From positions 24,580 to 88,579 of the forward strand of contig NZ_BAVS01000013.1 of the NCBI RefSeq assembly GCF_000521485.1: DNA of 64,000 nucleotides, written 5' to 3'. The notes below the pieces were generated by a model. That model did not search any database, was not told the origin of the DNA, and saw only the letters and a list, made by a program, of their open reading frames with translations. Positions 1 to 8,144 of the stretch are shown piece after piece (positions within the stretch are counted from its first letter, which is position 1; the number at the start of each line of letters is the position of its first letter). A program made the position numbers and the translations under genes. Origin of the DNA: Gracilibacillus boraciitolerans JCM 21714. Lineage in GTDB: Bacteria; Bacillota; Bacilli; Bacillales; Amphibacillaceae.

Positions 1-330
1 TCCAAATTGCATATTCCTCTTGCTATTACTGGTGCTCAAGATTTCATAAAAGATAAGGATCATCTTTTTATCATTTCAAATGGTCATCCAATATTAACAA
101 AAGTAACAGGAGCTGGGTGTCTATTGTCCTCCGTTTGTGCAGCCTTTTTGGCAATCAGTGATGATGTAGCTTTAGCGTTAACTGATGCGATTAGTTATTA
201 CGGTGTTGCGGCAGAGGTCGCAGCTAGCAAACAACAGCATCCCGGCAGTTTTCAGATGGCATTTTTGGACCAGCTGTATGCGATCGATGGCTCGGTTGTC
301 CAAGCTAAACAAAGAATAATTAGGAGTTAA
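1..330 (+). CDS. thiM: Hydroxyethylthiazole kinase, C-terminal part (runs off the window)
   Basis: ThiM phosphorylates 4-methyl-5-(2-hydroxyethyl)thiazole in the thiamine salvage pathway in the cytosol. Only about the last 109 residues are present; the frame is open to the left edge, so the start lies outside. The segment NGHPILTKVTGAGCLLS is the conserved ribokinase-fold anion hole and catalytic-loop region of ThiM (usually TKVTGTGC). thiE follows after 4 nt and its ribosome site (aggag) lies inside the end of this gene, so the two are co-transcribed. The assignment is firm from the motif and from the thiE neighbour. Confidence 0.9.
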   Translation, partial: SKLHIPLAITGAQDFIKDKDHLFIISNGHPILTKVTGAGCLLSSVCAAFLAISDDVALALTDAISYYGVAAEVAASKQQHPGSFQMAFLDQLYAIDGSVVQAKQRIIRS

Positions 331-334
331 TCGT

Positions 335-982
335 ATGGATAATAAATACTTACAAGTCTATTTCATTCTCGGTAGTAATAATGCCACTCAAGATCCTTTA
401 GAGATATTGGAACAAGCTCTCAAAGGTGGTATCACCTGTTTTCAATTTCGTGAAAAAGGAACCAATGCCCTGATGGGGGGGGAGACTAAAAAACAACTGG
501 CCATACAAATGAGAGATTTATGCAGATTTTATGACGTTCCTTTTCTTATTAATGATGATGTGGACTTAGCTTTAGAAGTTGACGCGGATGGTGTGCACGT
601 TGGTCAAGATGATATGTCTATTTTAGAAATTAGAAAGATCTGTCCTGCAGATTGGATAATTGGTGTCTCGGCAACAAATAAAGAGGAGGCACTCCAGGCA
701 AAAGCAGAAGGCGCAGATTATATTGGAGTAGGGCCAATCTACAGTACAAACACAAAGGAAGATGCAAAACAACCAATTGGTGAAAAAGGGCTTCTGGAGA
801 TTAGGGAAGCACTGAGTTCCATTCCGATAGTTGCCATTGGAGGTATTCGATTAGGACATGTGATGCAACTGATGAAGTCTGGTGCAAATGGCGTTTCCGT
901 GATTTCTGCCATTAGTCATGCATTGAATCCTGAGCAAACAGCGAAAGTCTTTTTGTCCCATACTAATTATTTCTTTCTGTAG
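335..982 (+). CDS. thiE: Thiamine phosphate synthase
   Basis: ThiE couples HMP-pyrophosphate with thiazole phosphate to give thiamine monophosphate. At 215 aa it has normal family length. Visible TIM-barrel signatures are QFREKG near residue 37, the phosphate and Mg site LINDDVDLAL with GVHVGQDD, IGVSAT, the YIGVGPIYSTNTK loop, and the C-terminal phosphate clamp PIVAIGGI with GANGVSVIS. The ATG is preceded by aggag at 322-326. A run of eight G at about 477-484 adds one glycine (ALMGGETKK); relatives suggest five G and a single Gly, which fits the inflation seen throughout the window. Confidence 0.93.
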   Translation: MDNKYLQVYFILGSNNATQDPLEILEQALKGGITCFQFREKGTNALMGGETKKQLAIQMRDLCRFYDVPFLINDDVDLALEVDADGVHVGQDDMSILEIRKICPADWIIGVSATNKEEALQAKAEGADYIGVGPIYSTNTKEDAKQPIGEKGLLEIREALSSIPIVAIGGIRLGHVMQLMKSGANGVSVISAISHALNPEQTAKVFLSHTNYFFL

Positions 983-1050
983 TCAATATTCGATAATATT
1001 CCTCTGGTTTGATAAACTGAAACTAAGAAATCATAAAGGAGGAAAAATGC

Positions 1051-1575
1051 TTGCGTCTTGAAAATAAGAAAGTTATTGCTTTGTTAGAAGAGGATTTTGA
1101 GGATTTAGAATTATGGTATCCAGTTTTACGCCTGCGGGAAGAGGGAGCTACTGTAGATTTAGTAGCGAAAGAAGCCGGCAAAAAATACGTTGGAAAATAT
1201 GGTGTTCCTGCTGAAGCAGACTATGCATTTACTGATGTTGATCCATCTGACTATGATGGTATTTTGGTCCCTGGTGGATGGGCACCTGATAAATTAAGAA
1301 GATATCCAGAAGTATTAGATATGGTACGACATATGAATCAGGCGAAAAAGCCAATTGGACAAATTTGTCATGCAGGCTGGGTTTTAATATCAGCAGGTAT
1401 TCTAAGTGGTAAGAAAGTAACTAGCACACCTGGAATTAAAGATGATATGACGAATGCGGGCGGTTTATGGAGTGATGAAGCTGTTGTAACAGATGGTCAC
1501 ATTATTTCAAGTCGTCGACCTCCGGATTTACCTCCATATGTGAAGGCATATGCAGATTTTTTAGCAGAACAATAA
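1051..1575 (+). CDS. DJ-1/PfpI family protein (general stress protein 18 type)
   Basis: A 174-aa class I glutamine-amidotransferase-fold protein of the DJ-1/PfpI family, whose members act as stress-induced protein or glyoxal deglycases or proteases; the activity here is not known. Seen are the early acidic segment EEDFEDLELWYP, the VPGGWAPD turn, and the nucleophile elbow QICHAGW with its cysteine and histidine. The frame starts at TTG 1051 behind aaggagg (1036-1042). An ATG at 1047 sits 4 nt upstream but hits a stop after four codons. One extra base after that ATG could hide the true start, so the first residues are uncertain. A strong terminator follows. Confidence 0.85.
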   Translation: MRLENKKVIALLEEDFEDLELWYPVLRLREEGATVDLVAKEAGKKYVGKYGVPAEADYAFTDVDPSDYDGILVPGGWAPDKLRRYPEVLDMVRHMNQAKKPIGQICHAGWVLISAGILSGKKVTSTPGIKDDMTNAGGLWSDEAVVTDGHIISSRRPPDLPPYVKAYADFLAEQ

Positions 1576-1582
1576 GGTAGTT

Positions 1583-1615
1583 GATCTTACAGGTTTTCTC
1601 CTGTAAGATCTTTTT
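1583..1615 (+). terminator. Rho-independent terminator after the DJ-1/PfpI gene
   Basis: A 10-bp perfect stem (1583-1592 with 1601-1610), an 8-nt loop and a five-T tract (1611-1615). It lies 8 nt past the stop codon and separates this gene from the next. Confidence 0.85.
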
Positions 1616-1640
1616 CTACCATAGGAATGGGGTTTTTTGA

Positions 1641-2117
1641 ATGGATATAGTTTGGTGGATATTAATTGTCATTTGTTTTGTCTTAGCCTTTGTAGGAATA
1701 GTCTTTCCAATTATTCCATCCGTCTTAGTAATCTGGATTGGATTTTTATTGTATCAATTTTTATTAACGACAGATAATATTGGCTGGATATTTTGGATAG
1801 CCATGGTGTTATGGACCTTGATACTCATTTTTTCAGATATTATTGCCAATAGTTATTTTGTGAAAAGGTTTGGTGGCAGTAAAAATGGAGAAAGACTTGC
1901 TGCGGTTGGTGTTATTGTAGGGTCATTCATTATCCCACCATTTGGTATTATTATCGTACCGTTTTTACTGGTTGTTTTAACAGAATTAATTCAGAAAAGA
2001 GCTCCTAAGGATGCATTTAGAGCAGCGCTTGGTTCATTGATTGGATTTTTAAGCGGAACTTTTGCGAAAATAATCATCCAGTTAATTATGATTATATGGT
2101 TTTTTATTGCAATCTAA
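1641..2117 (+). CDS. DUF456 family membrane protein
   Basis: A 158-aa very hydrophobic protein with about four membrane helices: one near residues 3-25, one at 30-65, one near 85-120, and a C-terminal one from 135. The arrangement with LAFVGIVFPIIPS near the N-terminus and a glycine-rich GSLIGFLSGTFAKI segment is typical of DUF456, a family of unknown function widespread in Bacillaceae. The ATG at 1641 has only a weak upstream purine stretch. The stop is 16 nt before the pdxK start, suggesting co-transcription. Confidence 0.8.
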   Translation: MDIVWWILIVICFVLAFVGIVFPIIPSVLVIWIGFLLYQFLLTTDNIGWIFWIAMVLWTLILIFSDIIANSYFVKRFGGSKNGERLAAVGVIVGSFIIPPFGIIIVPFLLVVLTELIQKRAPKDAFRAALGSLIGFLSGTFAKIIIQLIMIIWFFIAI

Positions 2118-2133
2118 GATTGAGGTGTATGAA

Positions 2134-2925
2134 TTGAAACGAGTAATAACAATAGCAGGTGCAGCAGCACAAGGCAGTGCTGGGATCCAAGCAGATCTTA
2201 AAACATTTCAAGAATGTGATGTATATGGGATGAGTGTAATTACCGCAACGGTAGCAAATAATTCTCAAACGAAACAAGGAATTTTTCTGAGAGAAATTGA
2301 GGAGATAGAAGCTCAGTTTTACGCTGCAAAGGAAATGGTCGGATTTGATGCATTGAAAACGGGCATGCTCTTTTCCAAAGAGATTATTGAAAAAGTAAGT
2401 GAATTGTTAAGATCTACATCTGTGCCATATAAAGTAATTGATCCTGTTATGATTGGAAAGATGGGTTCTCAATTATTATCTGATGATGCGATAGAAGTAT
2501 TTAAGGAAAAGCTGATTCCTCAAGCTACTATCATTACTCCAAATCGGTTAGAAGCAGAAAAACTTTTAGATAGAAAGATTGTTTCTGACCTAGACGATTT
2601 AAAGCTGGCTGCTAAAGAATTATACTTATTAAATCCCCAGTCGGTATTGTTGAAGGGTGGAGAGGTGAAAGGGCAGGCAATCGATATTTATTATGATGGC
2701 GAAATTTTGGAAGTTCTTGAAATGCCAATGATAGACACGATTCATACCAGTGGAGCTGGCTGTACCTATGCGGCATGTCTGACCGCGGAACTGGCAAAAG
2801 GTGTGGATATAAAAGCGGCAATTCGAACAAGTAAACAATTTGTACATGCCGCCATCCAACATTCCATATCATTCGGACAAGGAATAGGTTCCGTAAGACA
2901 CGGAGCCTTAAGACAAAAAAAATAA
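2134..2925 (+). CDS. pdxK: Pyridoxine / hydroxymethylpyrimidine kinase (PdxK/ThiD family)
   Basis: A ribokinase-fold kinase of about 263 aa that phosphorylates pyridoxal/pyridoxine or HMP. Evidence: GSAGIQADLKTFQE near the N-terminus, ALKTGML, VIDPVM, TIITPNRLEAE, and the C-terminal catalytic loop IDTIHTSGAGCTYAA (Asp/Gly anion hole). It looks like B. subtilis PdxK rather than a bifunctional ThiD. I place the start at TTG 2134 because gaggtg (2122-2127) lies 6 nt before it; an ATG at 2107 would overlap the previous gene by 11 nt. The usual GSDxSG opening of the fold reads AAAQGSAG here, a variation worth noting. Confidence 0.82.
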   Translation: MKRVITIAGAAAQGSAGIQADLKTFQECDVYGMSVITATVANNSQTKQGIFLREIEEIEAQFYAAKEMVGFDALKTGMLFSKEIIEKVSELLRSTSVPYKVIDPVMIGKMGSQLLSDDAIEVFKEKLIPQATIITPNRLEAEKLLDRKIVSDLDDLKLAAKELYLLNPQSVLLKGGEVKGQAIDIYYDGEILEVLEMPMIDTIHTSGAGCTYAACLTAELAKGVDIKAAIRTSKQFVHAAIQHSISFGQGIGSVRHGALRQKK

Positions 2926-2987
2926 TCTCACTAGTTTGTAGTTTGTGTCTTATGTGAGATTGGGTGAATACATTAATAGATAAAAAA

Positions 2988-3011
2988 GAGCAACTGCCAA
3001 GGCAGTTGCTC
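2988..3011. repeat. Hairpin downstream of pdxK
   Basis: An 11-bp perfect inverted repeat (gagcaactgcc with ggcagttgctc) separated by 2 nt. A-rich flanks give a T-tract only when read on the minus strand, yet no minus-strand gene ends here. It probably closes the pdxK transcript. A second weaker inverted repeat (aatctcac with gtgagatt, 2924-2961) has no T-tract. Confidence 0.5.
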
Positions 3012-3105
3012 AAAAAGATAGAACAAATAAGATAGATAACAACCTGCTATGGAAGCAATAGATTGATAACTGCTTCTATTTTCTTCACTTATTATTGTTA
3101 AGTTT

Positions 3106-3124
3106 CATAACAAATGTTGTTATG
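3106..3124. promoter_or_regulatory. Palindromic operator candidate upstream of the ABC exporter genes
   Basis: CATAACAA, 3 nt, TTGTTATG: a perfect 8-bp dyad. It is followed at once by tatact (3125-3130), a good -10 hexamer, with gtttca 17 nt upstream as a poor -35. The overlap of dyad and promoter suggests a repressor site controlling the downstream ABC operon. The regulator is not adjacent, so this is inference. Confidence 0.45.
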
Positions 3125-3225
3125 TATACTATCATAATGAAAAAAATAAAAAAATCAAGTGATTTTGAAACCAAATAATCATAGTTTACGTATAAATGAG
3201 TGGAGAATATAGAGGAGGTGTAGGA

Positions 3226-4146
3226 ATGAATATTGCAATGGAGTTACAGAACGTCCATAAAACGATTGGTCAAAAAGAGATTATTAAAGGCTTAAATTTT
3301 TCAATTCGTTCTGGAGAAGTCTTTGGTTTTCTAGGTCCAAACGGTGCAGGTAAAACTACTACAATACGAATGATGGTAGGATTAATGAATATTACTAAAG
3401 GAGATATTAAAATCAACGGCAGTAGTATAAAAGATGATTTTAAAGAAGCCATTCAACATGTGGGAGCGATTGTCGAAAATCCTGAAATGTATCCATTTAT
3501 GTCAGGTTGGAAAAATTTAAAGCATTATGCACGAATGATTCCAGGCATCACGGATAATCGAATCAAAGAAGTAATAACCTTAGTTGGTCTGGAAAAAGCC
3601 ATTCATGAAAAAGTTGGCAGGTATTCATTGGGGGGGATGCGGCAAAGAATCGGAATTGCCCAAGCTTTATTACATAGTCCATCTATTCTTATTTTAGACG
3701 AACCAACCAATGGTTTAGACCCAGCAGGTATTCGCGAAATCAGACATTATATAAGGAATTTGGCGAAAAAAGAGAATGTTTCTGTTATTGTTTCCAGTCA
3801 CCTGTTAACAGAAATTGAGTTAATGTGTGATCGTATCGGCATTATAAAAAATGGAGAACTAGTAACTGTCGAAGATGTGAGGGATAATCAAGAGAATGAT
3901 CAGCATATTACCGTTAAGCTAGAAGTAGACGATAAAATGGCTGCCATCACTTTATTAAAAGATCAATTTGATATTGAAGCAAAAGAAGTTCAATCCAATG
4001 TAACATTTAAAATAGAAAAAGACCAGATTCCGCTAATTGTAAAACAATTAGTTCAAGAGAATATAGCAGTATTTGAAGTAGCTCTGGAACGAAGTAGTTT
4101 AGAGGATAAATTCTTTGAATTGATTGGAGAGAATACGATTGCTTAA
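3226..4146 (+). CDS. ABC transporter ATP-binding protein (BcrA-like exporter ATPase)
   Basis: A 306-aa ATPase of the bacitracin/lantibiotic-type ABC-2 exporters. Walker A GPNGAGKTTT, Q-loop region near VENPEMYPFMSG, Walker B SILILDEPTNGLDPAG and the switch histidine in VIVSSHLL are all present. The ABC signature reads SLGGMRQRI, whereas this subfamily has SLGMKQRL; the extra Gly comes from a seven-G run at 3630-3636. The start is ATG 3226 behind aggaggtg (3213-3220); an earlier ATG at 3196 lacks a ribosome site. The permease gene overlaps its end. Confidence 0.92.
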   Translation: MNIAMELQNVHKTIGQKEIIKGLNFSIRSGEVFGFLGPNGAGKTTTIRMMVGLMNITKGDIKINGSSIKDDFKEAIQHVGAIVENPEMYPFMSGWKNLKHYARMIPGITDNRIKEVITLVGLEKAIHEKVGRYSLGGMRQRIGIAQALLHSPSILILDEPTNGLDPAGIREIRHYIRNLAKKENVSVIVSSHLLTEIELMCDRIGIIKNGELVTVEDVRDNQENDQHITVKLEVDDKMAAITLLKDQFDIEAKEVQSNVTFKIEKDQIPLIVKQLVQENIAVFEVALERSSLEDKFFELIGENTIA

Positions 4147-5089
4147 CTTTTTTTCTTTAATAAAAAATGAACAAATAAAGTTATATTCAAGATTTGCAAC
4201 CTGGTCAATGTACATTATAATGGCAGCCATTATTCTTATAGCTGCACTGATTGTCTTTATTTTTGGAGAAGTGGATCAACAACAGTATGGGGATGATTGG
4301 CAGACACAATTAGCAACTGAGACAAAAGACTTAAAAGATTCACAAGAGGAAATGGAATTTATGGCATTTGATTCTGAAATTGCTAAAAATGAATATTATT
4401 TAGAGAATGATATTAAACCGCAACCATATGATACATGGCAATTCACTCTAGAAAATGCAGGGTTATCGATGCTTATTAGTTTGTTTACCATCATCATTGC
4501 AGCGGGTATTATATCTAATGAGTTTCGTTGGGGGGGAACGATTAAACTATTACTGATTCGGCCAATTTCGAGAACAAAAATACTATTTTCTAAATTTGTC
4601 TCTGTATTATTATTTTCGCTTACCATGTTGATTGCGCTGTTTGTTACCAGCTTATTGGTTGGACTCATCTTCTTTGGAGTGAATGGCGTTAATCCAAATA
4701 TTGTTCAAATGGGATCCGATGGAATAGAAGAAGTTTCTATTCTTATCGAAATATTAACGCAATACGGATTGAATGTGGTAACTTTAATTATGATGGCTAC
4801 TTTTGCGTTTATGATTTCCACATTATTCAGAAGTAGTGCAATGGCGATCGGGTTAGCAATCTTTTTAATGTTTACTGGAAACACAATTATTGGGTTTTTA
4901 GCAGATTACGAGTGGACAAAATATATTTTATTTGCTAATACTAATTTAGGGCAATATTTTGGAAGTGGTAGTCCGATTATAGAAAGTATGACTCTTGGTT
5001 TCTCTGTTGCTGTATTAATCGTTTATTTTGTCATCTTTATATTGGTTTCTTGGTTATCCTTTGCGAAACGGGATATTGCAGGTCATTAA
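4139..5089 (+). CDS. ABC-2 type exporter permease
   Basis: About 316 aa, the membrane partner of the preceding ATPase. It has an N-terminal helix (WSMYIIMAAIILIAALIVFI), a soluble loop of about 90 residues, then five further helices, the layout of BcrB/NatB-like permeases. The segment before helix 2 reads EFRWGGTIKLLLIRP; the family motif is ...GTIKLLLIRP with a single Gly, and the extra one falls on a seven-G run at about 4530. TTG 4139 is chosen because ggagag (4126-4131) lies 7 nt upstream; it overlaps the ATPase gene by 8 nt, implying translational coupling. Confidence 0.88.
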   Translation: MLNFFSLIKNEQIKLYSRFATWSMYIIMAAIILIAALIVFIFGEVDQQQYGDDWQTQLATETKDLKDSQEEMEFMAFDSEIAKNEYYLENDIKPQPYDTWQFTLENAGLSMLISLFTIIIAAGIISNEFRWGGTIKLLLIRPISRTKILFSKFVSVLLFSLTMLIALFVTSLLVGLIFFGVNGVNPNIVQMGSDGIEEVSILIEILTQYGLNVVTLIMMATFAFMISTLFRSSAMAIGLAIFLMFTGNTIIGFLADYEWTKYILFANTNLGQYFGSGSPIIESMTLGFSVAVLIVYFVIFILVSWLSFAKRDIAGH

Positions 5090-5111
5090 GATTCAAAGGA
5101 GGAGAATTGAA

Positions 5112-5552
5112 ATGAAAAGAACCGTAGAAGTAGTATTAAGTATTATCGGAGCATTTGTATATATAATAGGTGCCGTGATTGGTGGAGTATTTACAATGCT
5201 AGATGAAGATAGTCCATTTATGCAAGATTTCCTTCAGCAAGAGCAGACACAAACACTTAGCGATGCAGAAATGGCAAACATGCAAACATTTATGAATGGG
5301 GGGGCTGGGTCTATTGGAACAATGTTATTAGTGGCATCCATTGTTGCGATTATTGCAGGTATTATTGCTATGATTTTGTTTAAAGGAAACAATAAACCTA
5401 AAGCAGCAAGTATTCTTTTGTTAGTGGTTGGCGGTTTAACCACAATTATCACATTAGGCACAGGTATTTTTGCTGGTATTTTCTATATCATTGCTGGAAT
5501 TATGGGCTTAGTACGTAAACCAAAACAAGAAATTAGTATGGAACAATATTAG
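5112..5552 (+). CDS. DUF4064 family small membrane protein
   Basis: A 146-aa protein with four membrane helices (about 5-30, 75-100, 105-130 and 128-140). It opens with MKRTVEVVLSIIGAF, typical of DUF4064, a family of unknown function. The start is ATG 5112 with aaggaggag (5096-5104) ideally placed. It follows the permease by 22 nt, so it may be an accessory of that exporter or only co-transcribed. A seven-G run gives MNGGAGS where one Gly may be surplus. Confidence 0.75.
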   Translation: MKRTVEVVLSIIGAFVYIIGAVIGGVFTMLDEDSPFMQDFLQQEQTQTLSDAEMANMQTFMNGGAGSIGTMLLVASIVAIIAGIIAMILFKGNNKPKAASILLLVVGGLTTIITLGTGIFAGIFYIIAGIMGLVRKPKQEISMEQY

Positions 5553-5601
5553 ATAAGAGTATAAAGTCCTCACATATTAATATGAGGATTATAACTGATA
5601 A

Positions 5602-5633
5602 AAAAGGAGCTGACTTTCGAGTCAGCTCCTTTT
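5602..5633. terminator. Bidirectional terminator between converging genes
   Basis: A 14-bp perfect stem with a TTCG tetraloop (5616-5619). The A-tract on one side and T-tract on the other let it stop both the ABC operon (plus strand) and the DUF4349 gene (minus strand). Confidence 0.9.
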
Positions 5634-5637
5634 ACTA

Positions 5638-6576
5638 TTAGGATTCTTTCCTTGGTAGCTTCCTTTTAAATATGATATAGATGATAACTGCAACTACAGT
5701 TACCAAAATAAGAATAGGAGCGTTTCCTATTAAAAATATAAAAAGACCAGATGCGATCGAGAAGATGGTTTGAATGCTTGTTAAGAATTGATCCTTTGTT
5801 TTCTCCCACGTATTTAACGATTCATCCTGTACCGAAGGGATATCGACTCTTCTTTCGACTAATTCCATTGTTATAGTGGCAAAGTCGGATTGGTTTTCTA
5901 AATAATTTATTTTTCCTGTTAATTGTTCGATTTCTTCCTGTACATCTGCAAGATCATTTGAAATCTTTAGTAAATCCTCCGTCTTTTCTGCTTCTTCCAT
6001 AAAAGAAAGCAACCGCTCTTCCACGACTTTTTTTGACTTTAGACGAGAGGATAAATCTACAAATTGCTCTGTCACATCTTCGCCACTCACTGACTTATCT
6101 AATACTTTCAAATTGCCGTCTTCCACCAATGCGATAAATTCATAGAAGTTGTCAGAAGGAACTCTTATGGTAATGGAACCGAATCGTTGTTCATTTTTCT
6201 CATGATTGGAGTAGTTGGAAGAAACGACATAACCTTGATATTTTTTCGTTTCATTTTCAAGAAAATCGATCGTCTCGTCAAAATTTTCTGATTCAAGATA
6301 CAAATTTGCATGATAAATAATTTTGCGCTGTTCTCCTGTTGATAAACTTTTTTGCTCACTAGACTCAGTTGTGTCTGCTTGTTCCATTTCAGCGCTTTCC
6401 TCAGTCGCCATATCTGCTTCTTCCCCGCTGTTCATCTCTTGTTGTTCAACATTCATACCAGATTGACCACTATCGTTTCTGGCAACCTCACCGTCTGAAG
6501 ATTTTTCATCGCCTCCGTCACTTGAACAAGCAACTAAAAACACAAACATTAGTAATAGGTACCATACTTTTTTCAA
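5638..6576 (-). CDS. DUF4349 domain lipoprotein
   Basis: A 312-aa secreted lipoprotein. Signal peptide and lipobox are seen (MKKVWYLLLMFVFLVACSS, lipid-modified Cys17), followed by an acidic low-complexity linker rich in E, S and M (about 20-85). The DUF4349 domain comes next (IIYHANLYLES to TMELVERRVDIP), with a coiled-coil part around residues 170-215. A C-terminal membrane anchor ends in KRKLPRKES. The family's function is unknown. The start is TTG 6576 with a g-rich site upstream. A sigma-B type promoter about 36 nt upstream suggests stress induction. Confidence 0.85.
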   Translation of the reverse strand: MKKVWYLLLMFVFLVACSSDGGDEKSSDGEVARNDSGQSGMNVEQQEMNSGEEADMATEESAEMEQADTTESSEQKSLSTGEQRKIIYHANLYLESENFDETIDFLENETKKYQGYVVSSNYSNHEKNEQRFGSITIRVPSDNFYEFIALVEDGNLKVLDKSVSGEDVTEQFVDLSSRLKSKKVVEERLLSFMEEAEKTEDLLKISNDLADVQEEIEQLTGKINYLENQSDFATITMELVERRVDIPSVQDESLNTWEKTKDQFLTSIQTIFSIASGLFIFLIGNAPILILVTVVAVIIYIIFKRKLPRKES

Positions 6577-6611
6577 ATGGAATACCCCCTTTTTTATTAC
6601 ATTAGACGTGT

Positions 6612-6636
6612 ATACCCAAAAGAGGTTACAACAAAC
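6612..6636 (-). promoter_or_regulatory. Putative sigma-B promoter of the DUF4349 gene
   Basis: Read on the minus strand: GTTTGT, 13 nt, GGGTAT. This is close to the B. subtilis sigma-B consensus GTTTAA-N12-14-GGGTAT. It lies at a suitable distance from the TTG start at 6576. Confidence 0.55.
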
Positions 6637-6758
6637 TGATAAAATAATAGTTCATAATTATTCATTGGCATGTGAATTCGTACTAAGCATACTTACGGGG
6701 GGGAAAGGAGCGATTAAAATCGATGATAAAATTTTTGTTTTTTATACAAATACTCAAG

Positions 6759-6822
6759 AAAAAATAAAAAATTCAGTATAATGGTTGAATTAATATACTT
6801 TTTAGTGCATAATAATACATAA
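6759..6822 (+). promoter_or_regulatory. Promoter and ARG-box-like sites upstream of argG
   Basis: ttgaat (6785-6790), 17 nt and cataat (6808-6813) form a fair sigma-A promoter; another tataat lies at 6777-6782. The AT-rich half-palindrome ending aaaaaattcag (6764-6776) and gtgcataataatacataa (6805-6822) resemble ArgR ARG boxes. They are in the right place to repress arginine synthesis. The match is by eye and the region is AT-rich, so chance resemblance is possible. Confidence 0.4.
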
Positions 6823-6877
6823 TTAATCAAATAAAACAAATACACTTTAGAAAATAGACTTAAGGAGAGATTTTTAG

Positions 6878-8144
6878 ATGGAGAAGGAAAAAGTAGTACT
6901 AGCATATTCTGGGGGGACTTGATACCTCTGTTGCAATTAAATGGTTACAGGATAAATATAATTATGATGTTATTGCGGTAGGTTTGGATGTTGGAGAAGG
7001 TAAAGATTTAGAATTTGTGAAGAACAAAGCGATTGATGTGGGTGCAATTAAATCTTATTCAGTCGATGCGAAGCAGCTGTTTGCTGAAGATTTTGTATTA
7101 CCTGCGTTACATGCAAACGTCATGTATGAAGATAAATATCCGCTAGTTTCAGCATTGTCCCGTCCGTTAATTGCAAAAGTGTTAGTCGATATTGCAGAAA
7201 AAGAAGGCGCGGTCGCGGTTGCACACGGCTGTACTGGTAAAGGTAATGATCAAGTTCGGTTTGACGTAGCCTTTACCTCGTTAAATCCAAACTTAAAAAT
7301 TGTAGCACCTGTACGTGAATGGAAAATGACCAGAGATGAAGAAATTAAATATGCACAAGCGAATGGCATTCCGATTCCAATTGATTTAGATAGTCCATAT
7401 AGTGTGGACCAGAATCTCTGGGGGGGACGTGCTAACGAGTGTGGTATTTTAGAAGACCCATGGGCAGAGGCTCCAGAAGATGCATTTGAATTAACGACTA
7501 ATCCAATTGATGCCCCGGACGAACCGGAAATTATCGAAATAGAATTTAAACAAGGTAAGCCAGTCGCTATTGATGGTAAAGAATATCCGTTGCATGAGCT
7601 AATATTGGAATTAAACCACATTGCTGGTAAGCATGGTGTGGGAAGAATCGATCATGTCGAGAATCGTTTGGTCGGTATTAAATCACGTGAAATTTATGAG
7701 GCGCCAGCAGCTATTACGTTAATCAATGCTCACAGAGAAATTGAAACTCTTACACTTCCAAGAGAAGTATCTAAGTTTAAGCCAGTTGTCGAACAACAAT
7801 TAGAGCAGGCAATTTATGACGGCTTATGGTTTACACAATTAACAGACGCATTAAAAGCATTTATTACAGAAACACAAAAATATGTAAACGGCGTTGCTAG
7901 GGTTAAACTTTACAAAGGGCAGGCATTTGTGATTGGACGTAAATCAGAAAATTCCCTTTATGATTTAGACCTTGCTACTTATAATAAAGGCGATCAATTT
8001 GATCATGATGCAGCACTTGGTTTTATTAAGCTTTGGGGGGGATTACCAACAAAGGTTCATTCAACGGTTAACAACGTTCATGCAGATAAAGCAAAAATTA
8101 TGAAAAAAACAAAAATTGATATGAAGGAATCTGTAAAACAATGA
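6878..8144 (+). CDS. argG: Argininosuccinate synthase (frameshifted in this sequence)
   Basis: ArgG condenses citrulline and aspartate with ATP to argininosuccinate. The start is ATG 6878 behind aaggaga (6862-6868). The PP-loop [17 protein letters not shown] is readable only if the six-G run at 6911-6916 is taken as five; as written it stops at once. The rest is continuous: [45 protein letters not shown]. Two seven-G runs (about 7420 and 8035) insert a Gly into conserved segments (family: LWGR and LWGLPTK). About 400 aa, normal length. It overlaps argH by four bases (ATGA). Confidence 0.93.

Noticed and set aside
2612..3013. 133-codon minus-strand frame over the end of pdxK
   Set aside because: It lies antisense to a conserved kinase, lacks a ribosome site and has no protein-like composition.
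6601..6877. Small minus-strand gene upstream of argG (63 codons)
   Set aside because: It is low-complexity (Phe, Leu, Tyr, Lys), has no ribosome site and overlaps the arg promoter and ARG-box-like sites.
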